A stretch of DNA of 64,000 nt from Bradyrhizobium sp. 200 (GCF_023100945.1 NZ_CP064689.1:8972001-9036000), one strand, 5' to 3'. Counted from the stretch's first letter, positions 1 through 10,194 are shown. Notes: generated by a model from the letters alone, not told the origin. A program made the numbers and translations.

Positions 1-101
1 CCGGGGCAGCCATGCAGCGGTATTCATGGACAAATAACGACTGGACGATATTTTCGCGCCTGCCCAGCCGGGCCGTTATCTATGCGGGGTTTTGAGCTGA
101 C

Positions 102-1316
102 ATGGTCGATATTCTGGCCGCACCGCAACAAGCCAAAGCGGACACTTCGCTGCGCACGCTGGCGGCGATTTCGGTCGCGCATTGGGTCAGCCACTTCCAT
201 CTCTTCGTGCTGCCGATGCTGTTTCCGTTCCTCAAAGAGCGGCTCGGCGTCGGCTATATCGAGCTCGGTTTCGCGCTCACCGTGTTCGGCGTCGTCTCCG
301 GCCTGACGCAGGCCCCGATCGGCTATCTCGCCGACCATATCGGCGCACGAAAGGTCCTGTTGATCGGTCTCACCGTCGGCGGCCTGGCGCTGATCATGCT
401 CGGCCTGCACCTGAGTTACGTCTCGCTGATCATGAGCGCCGCGCTGCTCGGGCTCGCCAACAGCGTCTATCACCCGTGCGACTATGCGATCCTGTCGACG
501 CATATGGATGAAGCGCGGATGGGCCGCGCGTTTTCTGTTCACACGTTTGCAGGCTTCCTTGGCGGCGCGGTGGCGCCTGCGATCATTGCCGCGCTGGTGG
601 CAGCCGTCGGCGGGCTCGGCGCGCTGATCGTGGCCGGCGCCGTCGGTCCCATTGTGGCGCTGCTGTTGATCGCAGTCAGAATTCCCGATGCCAGTTCGGC
701 CGACCGCAAGACCGACGGCGCGCCGGTGCCGCAGCAAAGCATCCTCACGCCGGCCATCATCGTGCTGACGATCTTCTTCATGCTGCTCGGCCTGTCCAAT
801 GCCGGCATCAGCAATTTCGGCGTCGTCGCACTGATGAGCGGCTATGGCGTGACATTCTCGGCCGCCAATATCGCGCTTACCGCCTTTCTCGGCGCCAGCG
901 CGGCCGGCGTGCTGGCCGGCGGCTATCTCGCCGACCGCACGCAGCGCCACGGCAACGTCGCCGCCGCGTGCTTTGCGGTCAACGCCGTCATCATATCAAT
1001 CATTGCGACGATCAATCTGCCGCCCGCCGTGCTGACCGCCGCGATGGGGCTGGCTGGATTCCTCGGCGGCGTCATCGCGCCCTCGCGCGACATGCTGGTC
1101 CGCAACGCGGCCCCTCCGGGCGCAGCGGGCCGCGCGTTCGGCATCGTCTCCACCGGCTTCAATTTCAGCGGCATTCTCAGCCCGCTATTGTTCGGCTGGA
1201 TCATGGACCAGCACCTGCCGCATTGGGTATTCGGCGCGTCTGTTGCCTTCATGGTGCTGACGGTCCTGCTGGCGCTGGCGACCGACCGCAAGCCTGCGGA
1301 ACCCGTCAGGACCTAA
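102..1316 (+). CDS. MFS transporter, fosmidomycin-resistance-like
   Basis: This is a 404-residue integral inner-membrane protein of the major facilitator superfamily. It shows about twelve hydrophobic segments and the MFS loop motif [13 protein letters not shown] near residue 75, repeated in weaker form as [12 protein letters not shown] in the second half. The segment [16 protein letters not shown] near residue 120 resembles the fosmidomycin-resistance (Fsr) subgroup, where a His and an Asp sit in this helix. The ATG at 102 is used because the protein becomes membrane-like soon after it. It is followed by a 170-bp gap and an amidohydrolase gene on the same strand. Family assignment is firm; the substrate cannot be told from sequence. 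Confidence 0.85.
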   Translation: MVDILAAPQQAKADTSLRTLAAISVAHWVSHFHLFVLPMLFPFLKERLGVGYIELGFALTVFGVVSGLTQAPIGYLADHIGARKVLLIGLTVGGLALIMLGLHLSYVSLIMSAALLGLANSVYHPCDYAILSTHMDEARMGRAFSVHTFAGFLGGAVAPAIIAALVAAVGGLGALIVAGAVGPIVALLLIAVRIPDASSADRKTDGAPVPQQSILTPAIIVLTIFFMLLGLSNAGISNFGVVALMSGYGVTFSAANIALTAFLGASAAGVLAGGYLADRTQRHGNVAAACFAVNAVIISIIATINLPPAVLTAAMGLAGFLGGVIAPSRDMLVRNAAPPGAAGRAFGIVSTGFNFSGILSPLLFGWIMDQHLPHWVFGASVAFMVLTVLLALATDRKPAEPVRT

Positions 1317-1486
1317 CTCGGCTTCTGTTTTGCGCGTTTTCTTCACGCGAACCGGTACCCACCCCCGGATCAAGTCCGAGGGCATGCTTCGCTCGAAAAC
1401 GCTCTGATGCATTCCTGAGCCTCATCCCCGGCGGTTGACTGTACGGGGGGACGTCGGATGATGCGCCAACAAAAACCAGAACCGGG

Positions 1487-3238
1487 ATGGAAGCCATGAC
1501 CTCGACCCCCGACCTCGTGATCCGCGGCGGCACCGTTGCCGATGGCAAGGGTGGCGAATTGTTGGAAGCCGATGTCGCCATCACCGGCGGCCGCATCACC
1601 GAAGTCGGCAAGGTTGCCGCAAAGGGCAAGGAAGAGATCGACGCCAAGGGCAGACTGGTCGCGCCGGGCTTTGTCGACGTCCACACCCATTATGATGGCC
1701 AGGTCACCTGGAGCCAGGATATCACGCCCTCGTCGCAGAACGGCGTCACCACCGCGATCATGGGCAATTGCGGCGTCGGTTTTGCGCCGTGCCGTCCGGC
1801 CGACCATGTCAGGCTGATCCAGTTGATGGAGGGCGTCGAGGACATCCCCGAGCCGGTGCTGAGCGCCGGCATTCCCTGGGCCTGGGAAAGCTTTCCGGAC
1901 TACATGGAGTGGCTGTCGAAGCGAAATTTCGACATGGATATCGGCGCGCAACTGCCGCACGCGGCGCTGCGCGTCTACGTGATGGGCGAGCGCGGCGCAC
2001 GGCGCGATCCCGCAACGCCTGAGGACAACAAGGCGATGGCGGCACTCGCCGGAGACGCCGTGCGATCAGGCGCACTGGGTTTTTCGACCTCGCGCACCCT
2101 CAACCACCGCACCTCGACGGGCGATTACACGCCGACGCTGAAAGCCGGCGAAGATGAATTGACCGCGATTGCGGCTGCGATGCACGGCGTCGGCCGCAGC
2201 GTGCTGCAATTCGTGCTCGACCAAAGCACCGTTCATGAAGATTTGCCGATGATGCTGCGGGTCGCCGAAAATACCAAATGCCCGATCTCGTTTTCCGTCG
2301 CCCAGGCCGACAAGGCGCCGCGGCGCTGGCGCCAGACGATGGACACCATCAATGAAGCGGCCGCCCGCGGCCTGTCGATCACGACCCAGATCGCGGCGCG
2401 TCCCGTCGGCCTGCTGCTCGGGCTGGAATTGTCGCGCAACCCGTTTCAGACCCATCCGAGCTACCGCGCGATCGCCAAGCTGCCGCTGGCGGAGCGGCTC
2501 ACGCATTTGCGCCGGCCCGAAATACGCGCAGCCATCCTGAGCGAGACGGCGACGGCGACTGACGATCCGCTGTTCTTCCGGCCGAACTACGACAAGATGT
2601 ATCTGCTCGGCAATCCTCCGGACTACGAGCAGCCGCCGGAAAATGCGCTCGGCCCGCAGGCCCGCCGCCAGGGCCGGCAGCCGGAAGAGCTCGCCTACGA
2701 GGCGATGCTCACCGACGACGGCCGCGGCATGCTCTACGTGCCGTTCCTCAATTATGCCGACGGCAATCTCGATGCCGTGCATGAGATGCTGCGCGAACCC
2801 AGCGCCGTGCCGGGCCTCTCCGACGGCGGCGCGCATTGCGGCATCATCTGCGACGCCAGCTTTCCGACCTATCTGCTGACGCACTGGACGCGCGACCGCA
2901 GGCGCGGCGAAAAACTGTCGATCCCGTTCGTGGTGGCGGCGCAGTCGCGCAAGACCGCGCTCTCGGTCGGCCTCTACGACCGCGGCGTGATCGCCCCCGG
3001 CTTCAAGGCCGACGTCAACGTCATCGACTACGACAAGCTGCATCTGCATCCGCCGAAGGTGCATTACGATCTGCCGGTCGGCGGCCGCCGCCTGATGCAG
3101 CAGGTCGACGGCTATGAGGCCACCATCGTTTCAGGCGTGGTGACGCAGCGCGGCGGCAGGGCTACCGGCGCGCGCCCGGGCAAACTGGTGCGCGGCGCGC
3201 AGGGCTCCAAGCCGCAATTCGACGCGGCGGCGAGTTAG
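1487..3238 (+). CDS. N-acyl-D-amino-acid deacylase-like amidohydrolase
   Basis: The 583-residue product belongs to the amidohydrolase_3 / D-aminoacylase group, metal-dependent cytoplasmic enzymes that hydrolyse N-acyl-D-amino acids or related cyclic amides. The N-terminal small beta domain leads into [12 protein letters not shown], whose His66 and His68 form the HxH metal site. A late SDGGAHCG motif near residue 447 supplies the catalytic Asp region, and [15 protein letters not shown] near residue 503 is the usual C-terminal return to the beta domain. A second in-frame ATG nine bases downstream (1496) could be the true start. The long insert (residues about 340-400) is typical of family members from soil bacteria. 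The exact substrate is unknown. Confidence 0.85.
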   Translation: MEAMTSTPDLVIRGGTVADGKGGELLEADVAITGGRITEVGKVAAKGKEEIDAKGRLVAPGFVDVHTHYDGQVTWSQDITPSSQNGVTTAIMGNCGVGFAPCRPADHVRLIQLMEGVEDIPEPVLSAGIPWAWESFPDYMEWLSKRNFDMDIGAQLPHAALRVYVMGERGARRDPATPEDNKAMAALAGDAVRSGALGFSTSRTLNHRTSTGDYTPTLKAGEDELTAIAAAMHGVGRSVLQFVLDQSTVHEDLPMMLRVAENTKCPISFSVAQADKAPRRWRQTMDTINEAAARGLSITTQIAARPVGLLLGLELSRNPFQTHPSYRAIAKLPLAERLTHLRRPEIRAAILSETATATDDPLFFRPNYDKMYLLGNPPDYEQPPENALGPQARRQGRQPEELAYEAMLTDDGRGMLYVPFLNYADGNLDAVHEMLREPSAVPGLSDGGAHCGIICDASFPTYLLTHWTRDRRRGEKLSIPFVVAAQSRKTALSVGLYDRGVIAPGFKADVNVIDYDKLHLHPPKVHYDLPVGGRRLMQQVDGYEATIVSGVVTQRGGRATGARPGKLVRGAQGSKPQFDAAAS

Positions 3239-3245
3239 GCGTGAA

Positions 3246-3333
3246 CGTAGCTCGGATGGAGCGCAGCGCAATCCGGGAATCTCACAGACGGACCGGCCGC
3301 CCCCGGCTTGTGCTTCGCTCCATCCGGGCTACG
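3246..3333. repeat. Palindromic intergenic repeat between convergent genes
   Basis: The arms at 3246-3263 and 3316-3333 are 18 bases long and complementary with one mismatch (right arm CGCTCCATCCGGGCTACG). It fills the gap between the deacylase and the convergent glutathione transferase, so it may also end transcription from both sides. No other copy was seen in this window. Confidence 0.7.
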
Positions 3334-3346
3334 AAACTCTGCAGGA

Positions 3347-4006
3347 TTATGCGGGTCGGAGCATCGAGAGCCGCAGATCCGATCCCACCGGCATCAGCTC
3401 GTAGGGCGGCTTCCAGCCCGGCAGCGCTGCGAGACGCTCGCGCCAGGAATGGAGCGCGGGAAAATCCGCCGCGATGTCGAAGCCGGTCTCCTCCTTGGGA
3501 TAATACACATATCCTGCCAGGGAAAAATCCACGATGGTCGGCTTGTCGCCGAGCATGAAGGCGCGATCCGCGAGATGCTTTTCGGCGATCGCGAAGCTCG
3601 CTTCGGTGCGCGCGCGCAGGAACGACAGGATGGCCGGATGCACCGGCTCCGGCATGAATGACCTCTGAAACCGATGCATCGCGTGGTTGTTCGTGAACTT
3701 GTGATTGTCGAACATGATCCAGCGCAAGGCCTCATATCGCTGGTCAGCGCCGGGAGCAAACTGGCCGGTGGTTTCCGCAAGCCAGATCAGGATTGCGCCC
3801 GACTGCGACATGAGCTGCCCGTCGACTTCCAGCACCGGAACTTCACCCATCGCATTTGTATTTGCCCGCCACGCGGCATCCCGAGTCACGCCACCGGCAA
3901 AATCCACCCCGACCGGCTCCCAATCGAGACCTGCACAATTCAGGTAGAGCGCAAGCTTGTAGGAGTTGCCGGAGGCGCCAATGCAATGAAGCCGGTAGCG
4001 TGCCAT
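3347..4006 (-). CDS. Glutathione S-transferase family protein
   Basis: This 219-residue cytosolic protein has the two-domain glutathione transferase build. The N-terminal thioredoxin-like half includes GEVPVLEVDGQ with the cis-Pro and the following SQSGAILIWLAE, where the first or second Ser/Gln pair binds the gamma-glutamyl part of glutathione. The rest is the alpha-helical substrate domain. It starts only four bases after the stop of the MFS gene at 4011-5285 on the same strand, so the two are very likely co-transcribed. This suggests conjugation or isomerisation of a compound handled by that transporter. The substrate is not predictable. Confidence 0.85.
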   Translation of the reverse strand: MARYRLHCIGASGNSYKLALYLNCAGLDWEPVGVDFAGGVTRDAAWRANTNAMGEVPVLEVDGQLMSQSGAILIWLAETTGQFAPGADQRYEALRWIMFDNHKFTNNHAMHRFQRSFMPEPVHPAILSFLRARTEASFAIAEKHLADRAFMLGDKPTIVDFSLAGYVYYPKEETGFDIAADFPALHSWRERLAALPGWKPPYELMPVGSDLRLSMLRPA

Positions 4007-4010
4007 TGCG

Positions 4011-5285
4011 TCACGCGAACTTCGGCTGCCCGGCCGCCTGGGCCATCAGCCGCTTGCGCTCGGTGTTCGGCCAGAGCAGCAGCAGTCCGAGCAAGCCCGA
4101 CGCCGCCATGATCACGGCGTTGATGGTGAAGCCGGTCATGTAGCCGTCGAGCGGCACCGCCGCATTCTGGATCACCGCGCCCATCACGAACGGCGCGATC
4201 ATTCCCGCCAGCGTGTAGATCGCGCCATAGATCGCGATCACCGCGCCGCGCTGCTGCACCGGCGTGAATTCGCCGAGCATCGGCGGGCAGACCACATAGA
4301 TCGAGCCGCAGAGCCCGGAGCCAACCACGAGGAATGCGATCTGCCATCCCGCGCCGCTGACATATGGCAGCACCGCGAGGATTAATCCGCCGACGATCAG
4401 CGGCACCGAGCCCAGCACGCCGCGCGCACCGCGCGTGGTGTAGCCGCGCGTCAGCATCACCTGTGAAATCCAGCCCGTCAGCAGCACGATGGCCGCCCCG
4501 AACACCCAGGGCAGAACCGAGATCCAGCCCGCATCCTTTTGCGAGAAGCCGAGCCCCTTGACGATGAACGGCGTGAACCAGGTCAATCCGAGCGACAGCG
4601 CCCAATAAGCGCCGAAGGTCGCGGCGCAGCAGCCGATGAAGGTTCGCGAGGTCAGAAGCTGCAAATAAGGAACCCGCGGATCGGTTGATGCCGTCGTAAC
4701 GCTGTGAACCAGCGGTCCTTCCTTTCCCATGACGAGCCACGCCGCAGCCCACATCAGACCGACGACGCCAAGCGCGCCGAAAGCATAGTGCCAGCTATGA
4801 TTGACGATGATCCAGTTCAGCGCCGGCACCGCGAGGATCACGCCGAAAGCCGAGCCTTGCGAGAGAATGGCGGTGGGCAGCGTCCGCTTCTCGTCGGGAA
4901 ACCATTTGTAGATCGCATGCGCCGCTACCGCGAACGCCGGCCCCTCGCCGGCGCCCAGGATGATGCGGCAGATCACGAGCGTGGTGAAGCCGACGGTACC
5001 GAGCATCGGAAACTGCGCCACCGACCAGATCACCGCCATTGCGAGCAGCACCCAGCGGGTGTCGACGCGGTTGACGATGAAGCCGACGACGATGGCCGAG
5101 ATCGAAAACAGGAAGAAGAACGAGGAGCCGAGGAATCCGAACTGCTCCGGCGACAGCTTCAGTTCGTCCATGATCGGCGCGCCGGCGAGGCCGACCACGA
5201 TCTTGTCGGCGAAGTTCACCAGCATGAACAGGAACAGCAGGAAGGTGATCTTCCAGGCGCCCTTGGGCGTCGGTTGCGCGGTCAT
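4011..5285 (-). CDS. MFS transporter, anion:cation symporter-like
   Basis: The product is a 424-residue MFS permease with about twelve hydrophobic segments. The start MTAQPTPKG is chosen at 5285 because a purine-rich GGACGGGGAAAG lies just upstream and hydrophobic segment one begins at residue 12; the reading frame stays open for 75 more codons upstream without membrane character. The charged motif DKIVVGLAGAPIMDEL in the first loop resembles the ACS family (phthalate, glucarate and hexuronate carriers). It is the first gene of a pair with the glutathione transferase at 3347-4006. An organic acid substrate is plausible but inferred only from family resemblance. Confidence 0.8.
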   Translation of the reverse strand: MTAQPTPKGAWKITFLLFLFMLVNFADKIVVGLAGAPIMDELKLSPEQFGFLGSSFFFLFSISAIVVGFIVNRVDTRWVLLAMAVIWSVAQFPMLGTVGFTTLVICRIILGAGEGPAFAVAAHAIYKWFPDEKRTLPTAILSQGSAFGVILAVPALNWIIVNHSWHYAFGALGVVGLMWAAAWLVMGKEGPLVHSVTTASTDPRVPYLQLLTSRTFIGCCAATFGAYWALSLGLTWFTPFIVKGLGFSQKDAGWISVLPWVFGAAIVLLTGWISQVMLTRGYTTRGARGVLGSVPLIVGGLILAVLPYVSGAGWQIAFLVVGSGLCGSIYVVCPPMLGEFTPVQQRGAVIAIYGAIYTLAGMIAPFVMGAVIQNAAVPLDGYMTGFTINAVIMAASGLLGLLLLWPNTERKRLMAQAAGQPKFA

Positions 5286-5524
5286 GGCTGCTTTCCCCGT
5301 CCAGCGTTCTTTTCTGGCTCTGTAAGATCGACCGGTTCCAATGGTACAAGGGGGCTTGCAGGCAAGGCAACCGGGATTTTGCCGAACGGCACGCGCCCGC
5401 AACTGCCGGCTGCTACGACGGGCGCACGCCACAACCAGATCACGATCACGTCGCGGCGCGATTGAGGCCGTGATCCTGGCGTCCCGCCCTGATATGTTGC
5501 ATGCCGTCACGTCAGGGGATTTTC

Positions 5525-5554
5525 ATGGTCAGATCGGTCCATCGTCGCGCATGA
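5525..5554 (+). other. Possible 9-codon leader ORF before the ABC ATPase
   Basis: An ATG at 5525 follows a good AGGGG ribosome site at 5514-5518. It reads MVRSVHRRA and stops at TGA 5552-5554, overlapping the ATG at 5551 of the ABC ATPase gene as ATGA. The ATPase ATG itself has no comparable ribosome site, so this mini-ORF could deliver ribosomes to it. Translation is not proven. Confidence 0.35.
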
Positions 5555-6237
5555 CCAACGGCAATCCCAGCGCGACCGGTCCCGTGCTTCAGGTGACCGG
5601 CCTGACCAAGAGCTACCGCGCAGCCGGCGAAGATATCGCGGTGCTGCGCGGGGTGAATCTCTCGGTCGCCGCCGGCGAGAGCGTCGCACTGACGGGCGAA
5701 TCCGGCAGCGGCAAGAGCACGCTCCTGCACCTGATCGCAGGCCTCGATGCGGCCGATGGCGGCGAGATCAGGCTGGCCGATGCCTCGGTCTGCGAACTCA
5801 GCGATGCCGGACGCGCGGAATTGCGCCGCGACCGGCTCGGCCTGGTGTTTCAGCAATTCAACCTGATCCCGAGTCTGACGGTGGAAGACAACCTCGCTTT
5901 CCAGTCGCGCATTGCCGGCCGTCACGACGCAGCCTGGCACCACGAGCTGGTGGAGCGGCTCGGGCTCGACCGTTTCCTGAAACGCTATCCCGAGCAATTG
6001 TCCGGCGGCCAGCAGCAACGCGTCGCGATCGGCCGGGCGCTGGCCGTAAAGCCGCTGCTGCTGCTGGCGGACGAGCCGACCGGCAATCTCGACGAGGACA
6101 CCGCGGACGAGGTGCTGGCGCTGGCGCGCGATCTGGTGACGCGCAGCGGCTGCGGTTTTCTGATGGTGACCCACAGCGAACGGCTCGCCGCCACGCTCGA
6201 CCGGAAAGTGAACCTCCATGCCGGGGTGATCGCGTGA
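5551..6237 (+). CDS. ABC transporter ATPase, AttE/LolD-like
   Basis: The 228-residue cytoplasmic ATPase belongs to the MacB/LolD/FtsE class of ABC proteins. It has Walker A GESGSGKST (residues 49-57), the Q-loop at VFQQFNLIPSLT, signature LSGGQQQRVAIGRAL near residue 150 and Walker B LLLLADEPTGNLDE near residue 170. The ATG at 5551 is preferred over an in-frame ATG at 5494 because homology-like sequence begins with VLQVTGLTKSY. Its stop overlaps the GTG of the permease gene (GTGA at 6234-6237). With the permease and an AttH-type secreted protein it forms a three-gene operon matching the att cluster described in Agrobacterium. It probably powers movement of a lipid-linked or envelope component rather than solute uptake. 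Confidence 0.88.
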   Translation: MTNGNPSATGPVLQVTGLTKSYRAAGEDIAVLRGVNLSVAAGESVALTGESGSGKSTLLHLIAGLDAADGGEIRLADASVCELSDAGRAELRRDRLGLVFQQFNLIPSLTVEDNLAFQSRIAGRHDAAWHHELVERLGLDRFLKRYPEQLSGGQQQRVAIGRALAVKPLLLLADEPTGNLDEDTADEVLALARDLVTRSGCGFLMVTHSERLAATLDRKVNLHAGVIA

Positions 6238-8696
6238 AACGCGCGCTGTGGACGCTAGCCGTATTGCTGAGCCATTGGCGGCGCCATCCGATGCAGCTTG
6301 CGACCCTGCTGATCGGATTGATCTCGGCGACCGCGCTGTGGAGCGGCGTGCAGGCGCTCAATCAGCAGGCGCGCACCTCCTACGACCGCGCCGCCGCCAC
6401 GTTTGGCGGGACGCGCACCGCCATGCTGGTCGCCCGCAGCGGCGCAAGCTTTCCGCAAAAACTCTTCGTCGATTTGCGCCGCGCCGGCTGGCCGGTCTCG
6501 CCGGTGATCGAAGGCCGGATCCAGATCGAGGGACGGTCGTTCCGCCTGTTGGGCATCGAACCGGTGACGCTGCCTGCGGAAGTCGGCAACGCGCCTGCGA
6601 TCGGCAGAGCCGATCTGCTATCCTTCATGACGCCGCCGGGCGCGATGCTGGTGGCGCCCGAAACGCTTTCCGATCTCAAGCTCGCGGAGGGTGCCCGTCC
6701 CGAGGCCCATGGCGGCGCATTGCTGCCGCCGCTTCGCGTGCAACCGAATCTCGTGCCCGGCGTATTGGTCGTCGACATCGGTATCGCGCAGAGCCTCTTG
6801 AAGATGCCGGATCAGCTCTCGCGCCTCCTGATCGGCAAGACGGCGGGCAAGGGTGCACCCCTTGAAAGCATTACAGGCGACACGCTTCGCCTGATCGAAC
6901 CCGATGCGGAGACCGACCTCGAACGCCTCACCGACAGCTTTCACCTCAACCTGACCGCGTTCGGGCTGCTGTCGTTCTTTGTCGGCCTCTTTATCGTCAA
7001 CTCGGCGATCGGGCTTGCCTTCGAACAGCGGCTGCCGGTGCTGCGGACCTTGCGCGCCTGCGGCGTCTCCGCGCGGATGCTCAACGGCGTGCTGGTGCTT
7101 GAGCTGGTGTCGCTGGCGCTGATCGCCGGGCTGATTGGTCTCGTGTGCGGTTACTTCATCGCTGGTGCGCTGCTGCCCGACGTCGCTGCATCGCTGCGCG
7201 GGCTCTATGGCGCGCAGATCCCGGGACACCTGACGCTCAAGCCGCAATGGTGGTTCGCGGGCATCGCCATCAGCACAACAGGCGCGCTCGCAGCAGCCGC
7301 CGCCAGCCTGACCAAGGCGCTGCGGCTGCCGCTGCTCGCCACCGCCCAGCCTTTCGCGTGGCAACAGGCGCAGCGGCGCTGGCTGACCTACCAGAGCGCG
7401 CTGGCGCTCGCAGCATTCGCCGCAGCGGCAGGCTTGCTCTGGTTCGGCGATTCCCTGATTTCGGGTTTTGCCGTGCTCGCGGCGCTGATGCTCGGCGCGG
7501 CGCTGATCCTGCCGATGTTTCTGGAATTCATGCTGTCGCTTGGCCAGCGCTTTGCGCGCGCCCCGGTCAGCGTCTGGTTCTGGGCGGACAGCCGCCAGCA
7601 ATTGTCCGGGCTGTCGCTCGCCCTGATGGCGCTGTTGCTCGCCCTTGCCGTCAATGTCGGCGTTTCCACCATGGTCGAGAGTTTCAGCCGCACGTTCCTG
7701 GTCTGGCTCGACGGGCGGCTGGCGGCGGATGTCTATGTCAGCGCCGCCAACGACAATCAGGCACATGAGATCAAGGCGTGGCTGCGCGAACGTCCCGAGG
7801 TCGAGGCGATCCTGCCCGGTGGCCGCGCCGATACGCAACTGGCGGGCGCTCCGCTCGAGGTGCTGGGCCTGCCCGATCACGCCATTTATCGCGACAACTG
7901 GCCGCTGCTGCAGTCGACTGAGGATGCCTGGATCAAGCTTCGTCCCGGCAATGCGGCCCTCGTCAGCGAACAACTCGCGCGGCGCCTGAATCTTTCCGTC
8001 GGCGACCGCATCGAGGTGCCCGCGCCGGGCGGAAACTGGACGCTCGACGTGGTCGGCATCTATGCCGATTACGGTAACCCCAAGGGCCAGATTGCGGTGA
8101 ACTTCGCCGCGCTGACGCGGCGCTTTCCGGAAATCCCGCTGACGCGCATGGGATTGCGGGTCGCCCCGCCCAAGATACCGGCGCTGATCTCGGCCCTGCA
8201 GGGAAAATTCGCGCTCGGCGACCGCAATGTCGCCGATCAGGCGACGATGAAGGCGGAATCGACCCGGATATTCAACCGCACCTTTGCGGTGACCGCTGCG
8301 CTGAACGCCTTCACGCTCGGCGTCGCCGGCGTCGCGCTGTTGACGAGCCTGCTGACGCTCGCCAATTCCCGCCTGCCGCAACTGGCGCCGCTATGGGCGA
8401 TCGGCATCACGCGGCGGCGGCTCGCGGCGATCGAGCTTCTCAAGACGATGTCGGTGGCGCTGATCACCACCATCTTCGCGCTTCCGCTGGGTTTGCTCGT
8501 CGCGTGGTGTCTGCTCGCAATCGTCAACGTCAAGGCGTTCGGCTGGCGGCTGCCGTTTCATGTCTTCCCGCTGCAACTGCTGTGGCTCACAGGCGTCGCG
8601 ATGGCGGCGGCGCTTGCCGCATCTGCGCTCCCTGTCATCAGGCTGGCGCGCATGCAGCCGGCGAGCCTGATCAGGATTTTTGCCAATGAAAGGTAG
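6234..8696 (+). CDS. FtsX-family ABC permease, Att-operon type
   Basis: This 820-residue inner-membrane protein has one N-terminal transmembrane helix (about residues 18-36), a large periplasmic region, and two sets of FtsX-type membrane helices (about residues 235-430 and 685-810). It thus looks like a tandem duplication of the MacB/LolC fold. It begins with GTG at 6234, overlapping the ATPase stop by four bases, and its 3' end overlaps the next gene by 11 bases, so translation is tightly coupled. MacB-type permeases work as mechanotransmitters that move periplasmic lipoproteins or lipids, not as channels. Its fixed partner AttH suggests export or maturation of a lipid-binding secreted protein. 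Confidence 0.85.
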   Translation: MKRALWTLAVLLSHWRRHPMQLATLLIGLISATALWSGVQALNQQARTSYDRAAATFGGTRTAMLVARSGASFPQKLFVDLRRAGWPVSPVIEGRIQIEGRSFRLLGIEPVTLPAEVGNAPAIGRADLLSFMTPPGAMLVAPETLSDLKLAEGARPEAHGGALLPPLRVQPNLVPGVLVVDIGIAQSLLKMPDQLSRLLIGKTAGKGAPLESITGDTLRLIEPDAETDLERLTDSFHLNLTAFGLLSFFVGLFIVNSAIGLAFEQRLPVLRTLRACGVSARMLNGVLVLELVSLALIAGLIGLVCGYFIAGALLPDVAASLRGLYGAQIPGHLTLKPQWWFAGIAISTTGALAAAAASLTKALRLPLLATAQPFAWQQAQRRWLTYQSALALAAFAAAAGLLWFGDSLISGFAVLAALMLGAALILPMFLEFMLSLGQRFARAPVSVWFWADSRQQLSGLSLALMALLLALAVNVGVSTMVESFSRTFLVWLDGRLAADVYVSAANDNQAHEIKAWLRERPEVEAILPGGRADTQLAGAPLEVLGLPDHAIYRDNWPLLQSTEDAWIKLRPGNAALVSEQLARRLNLSVGDRIEVPAPGGNWTLDVVGIYADYGNPKGQIAVNFAALTRRFPEIPLTRMGLRVAPPKIPALISALQGKFALGDRNVADQATMKAESTRIFNRTFAVTAALNAFTLGVAGVALLTSLLTLANSRLPQLAPLWAIGITRRRLAAIELLKTMSVALITTIFALPLGLLVAWCLLAIVNVKAFGWRLPFHVFPLQLLWLTGVAMAAALAASALPVIRLARMQPASLIRIFANER

Positions 8697-9771
8697 CAGC
8701 CCGATCGCCCGGCGCGGCTTCATCGGCGCTATGCTCCTCACGGGCCTCAGCGGCAAGGCGTTCGCGCAGGGCTTCGCCGGGCTTGGTGAAAGCGCCGATG
8801 GATTTGCGCGGGTCGTGCCCGGCAGAATATTCGCATTTCCCGCCGACCACGGGCCACATCCGGAATTTCGCATCGAGTGGTGGTATGTGACGGCCAATCT
8901 CGCCGACGCGAACGGAACGGCCTACGGCGCCCAATGGACGCTGTTTCGCCAGGCTATCGCGGCGGGCGGCGCGCAGGAGGGTTGGGCCAACCAGCAAATC
9001 TGGATGGGCCATGCGGCGGTCACACGCGCCGATACCCATCGCGTTGGTCAGACGTTCGCGCGCGGCGGGGTCGGCCAGGCCGGCGTCGACGCCAAGCCGT
9101 TTCAGGCCTGGATCGATGCCTGGGAGATGCGCGGGCTCGATCCTGTCAACGACGACAATATCGCGCCGCTTCAACTGAAAGCATCCGGCGCAGACTTCAG
9201 CTACACGCTGCGACTTGGCGCCGAGCGGCCGCTGGTGCTGCAGGGCGACGGCGGCTATAGCCGCAAATCGCTGCGCGAGCAGGCTTCTTACTATTACAGC
9301 CAGCCGCATTATTCGGCGAAGGGCATCCTGACCATCGACGACAAGCCTGTCGACGTCACCGGGTTGGCCTGGCTCGATCGCGAGTGGAGCAGCCAGCCGC
9401 TGGCCTCCGATCAAAGCGGATGGGACTGGCTCTCGCTGCACTTCAACGCCGGCAACAAATTAATGCTGTACCGCATGCGCCAGACCGACGGCCAGCATTA
9501 CGGCTCCGGCAAATGGATCGCGCCGGATGGCAAGACCGAACAACTCGCATCCGCGGATATCGCGATGACACCGCTGAGCTTTACCGAAATCGAGAAGCGC
9601 AAGATCCCGACGACATGGCGTATCGCCATTCCCAAGATAGGGCTGTCGATCGAGTGCACGCCGCTCAACGCCAGAAGCTGGATGGGCACAAGCTTTCCCT
9701 ACTGGGAAGGCCCGATCAGCTTTGCAGGCAGCCATACGGGGGTGGGCTATCTGGAAATGACGGGCTATTAA
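8686..9771 (+). CDS. AttH-like secreted lipocalin-family protein
   Basis: The 361-residue product matches the AttH / hydroxyneurosporene synthase-like (CrtC) fold, two tandem lipocalin-like barrels. The hallmark FRIEWWYVTANL lies near residue 66 and GLAWLDREWSSQPL near residue 230. The N-terminus has an RRGF pair followed by a hydrophobic stretch ending in KAFAQ, compatible with a Tat or Sec signal peptide, so the protein is likely periplasmic. The ATG at 8686 is preferred to a TTG six bases earlier. The gene overlaps the permease by 11 bases. Proteins of this group were called predicted secreted hydrolases, but enzymatic activity is not established; lipid binding is the more cautious reading. 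Confidence 0.85.
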   Translation: MKGSSPIARRGFIGAMLLTGLSGKAFAQGFAGLGESADGFARVVPGRIFAFPADHGPHPEFRIEWWYVTANLADANGTAYGAQWTLFRQAIAAGGAQEGWANQQIWMGHAAVTRADTHRVGQTFARGGVGQAGVDAKPFQAWIDAWEMRGLDPVNDDNIAPLQLKASGADFSYTLRLGAERPLVLQGDGGYSRKSLREQASYYYSQPHYSAKGILTIDDKPVDVTGLAWLDREWSSQPLASDQSGWDWLSLHFNAGNKLMLYRMRQTDGQHYGSGKWIAPDGKTEQLASADIAMTPLSFTEIEKRKIPTTWRIAIPKIGLSIECTPLNARSWMGTSFPYWEGPISFAGSHTGVGYLEMTGY

Positions 9772-9801
9772 ACCCGCGCACGAAACAGGGGAATTCCCGC
9801 A

Positions 9802-10194
9802 ATGTATCATTTCACCGCGCTCGTCACCTTGCTGGCGGTCCTGGTCTACTTCTACTCGTCCATTCTGGTATCGCGGGCCCGCGGCAAATTCGGCGTCAAG
9901 CTGCCGGCGATTTCGGGCAATCCGGATTTCGAGCGCGTGTTTCGCGCGCAGATGAATACGCTGGAATGGCTGCCGATCTTCCTGCCGTCGCTGTGGCTGT
10001 TCGCGATCTATATCGGCGATGGCATCGCAGCCACCATCGGGCTGGTCTGGGTGATCGGCCGGATTCTCTACGTGTTCGGCTATGCCAGGGCGGTCAAGGA
10101 CCGCAGCCCGGGCTTTGCGATCCAGGCGCTGGCGACGATCGCGCTGTGGGTGGGAGCGTTGGGCGCGATCGTGTGGCGGATCGTGCAGACGTGA
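9802..10194 (+). CDS. MAPEG family membrane protein
   Basis: This 130-residue protein has four hydrophobic segments and the MAPEG signature FERVFRAQMNTLEWLPIFLP (residues 50-69), where Arg, Gln, Asn and Glu line the glutathione-binding site. Members of this family conjugate or isomerise lipophilic substrates with glutathione in the membrane, although many bacterial ones remain uncharacterised. It starts 30 bases after attH on the same strand, with AGGGGAAT upstream of the ATG, so it may be the last gene of that operon. A palindromic repeat follows directly. Confidence 0.85.
   Translation: MYHFTALVTLLAVLVYFYSSILVSRARGKFGVKLPAISGNPDFERVFRAQMNTLEWLPIFLPSLWLFAIYIGDGIAATIGLVWVIGRILYVFGYARAVKDRSPGFAIQALATIALWVGALGAIVWRIVQT

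Noticed and set aside
24..950. Minus-strand frame of 308 codons at the window start
   Set aside because: Antisense to the MFS gene (102-1316); sequence shows Asp/Gln/His-rich text and no transmembrane pattern.
3241..3558. Plus-strand frame after the deacylase
   Set aside because: It starts inside a palindromic repeat and runs antisense through the glutathione transferase.
6618..8381. Minus-strand open frame of 587 codons
   Set aside because: Antisense shadow of the FtsX-type permease; very rich in Gln and Arg with no domain or ribosome site.
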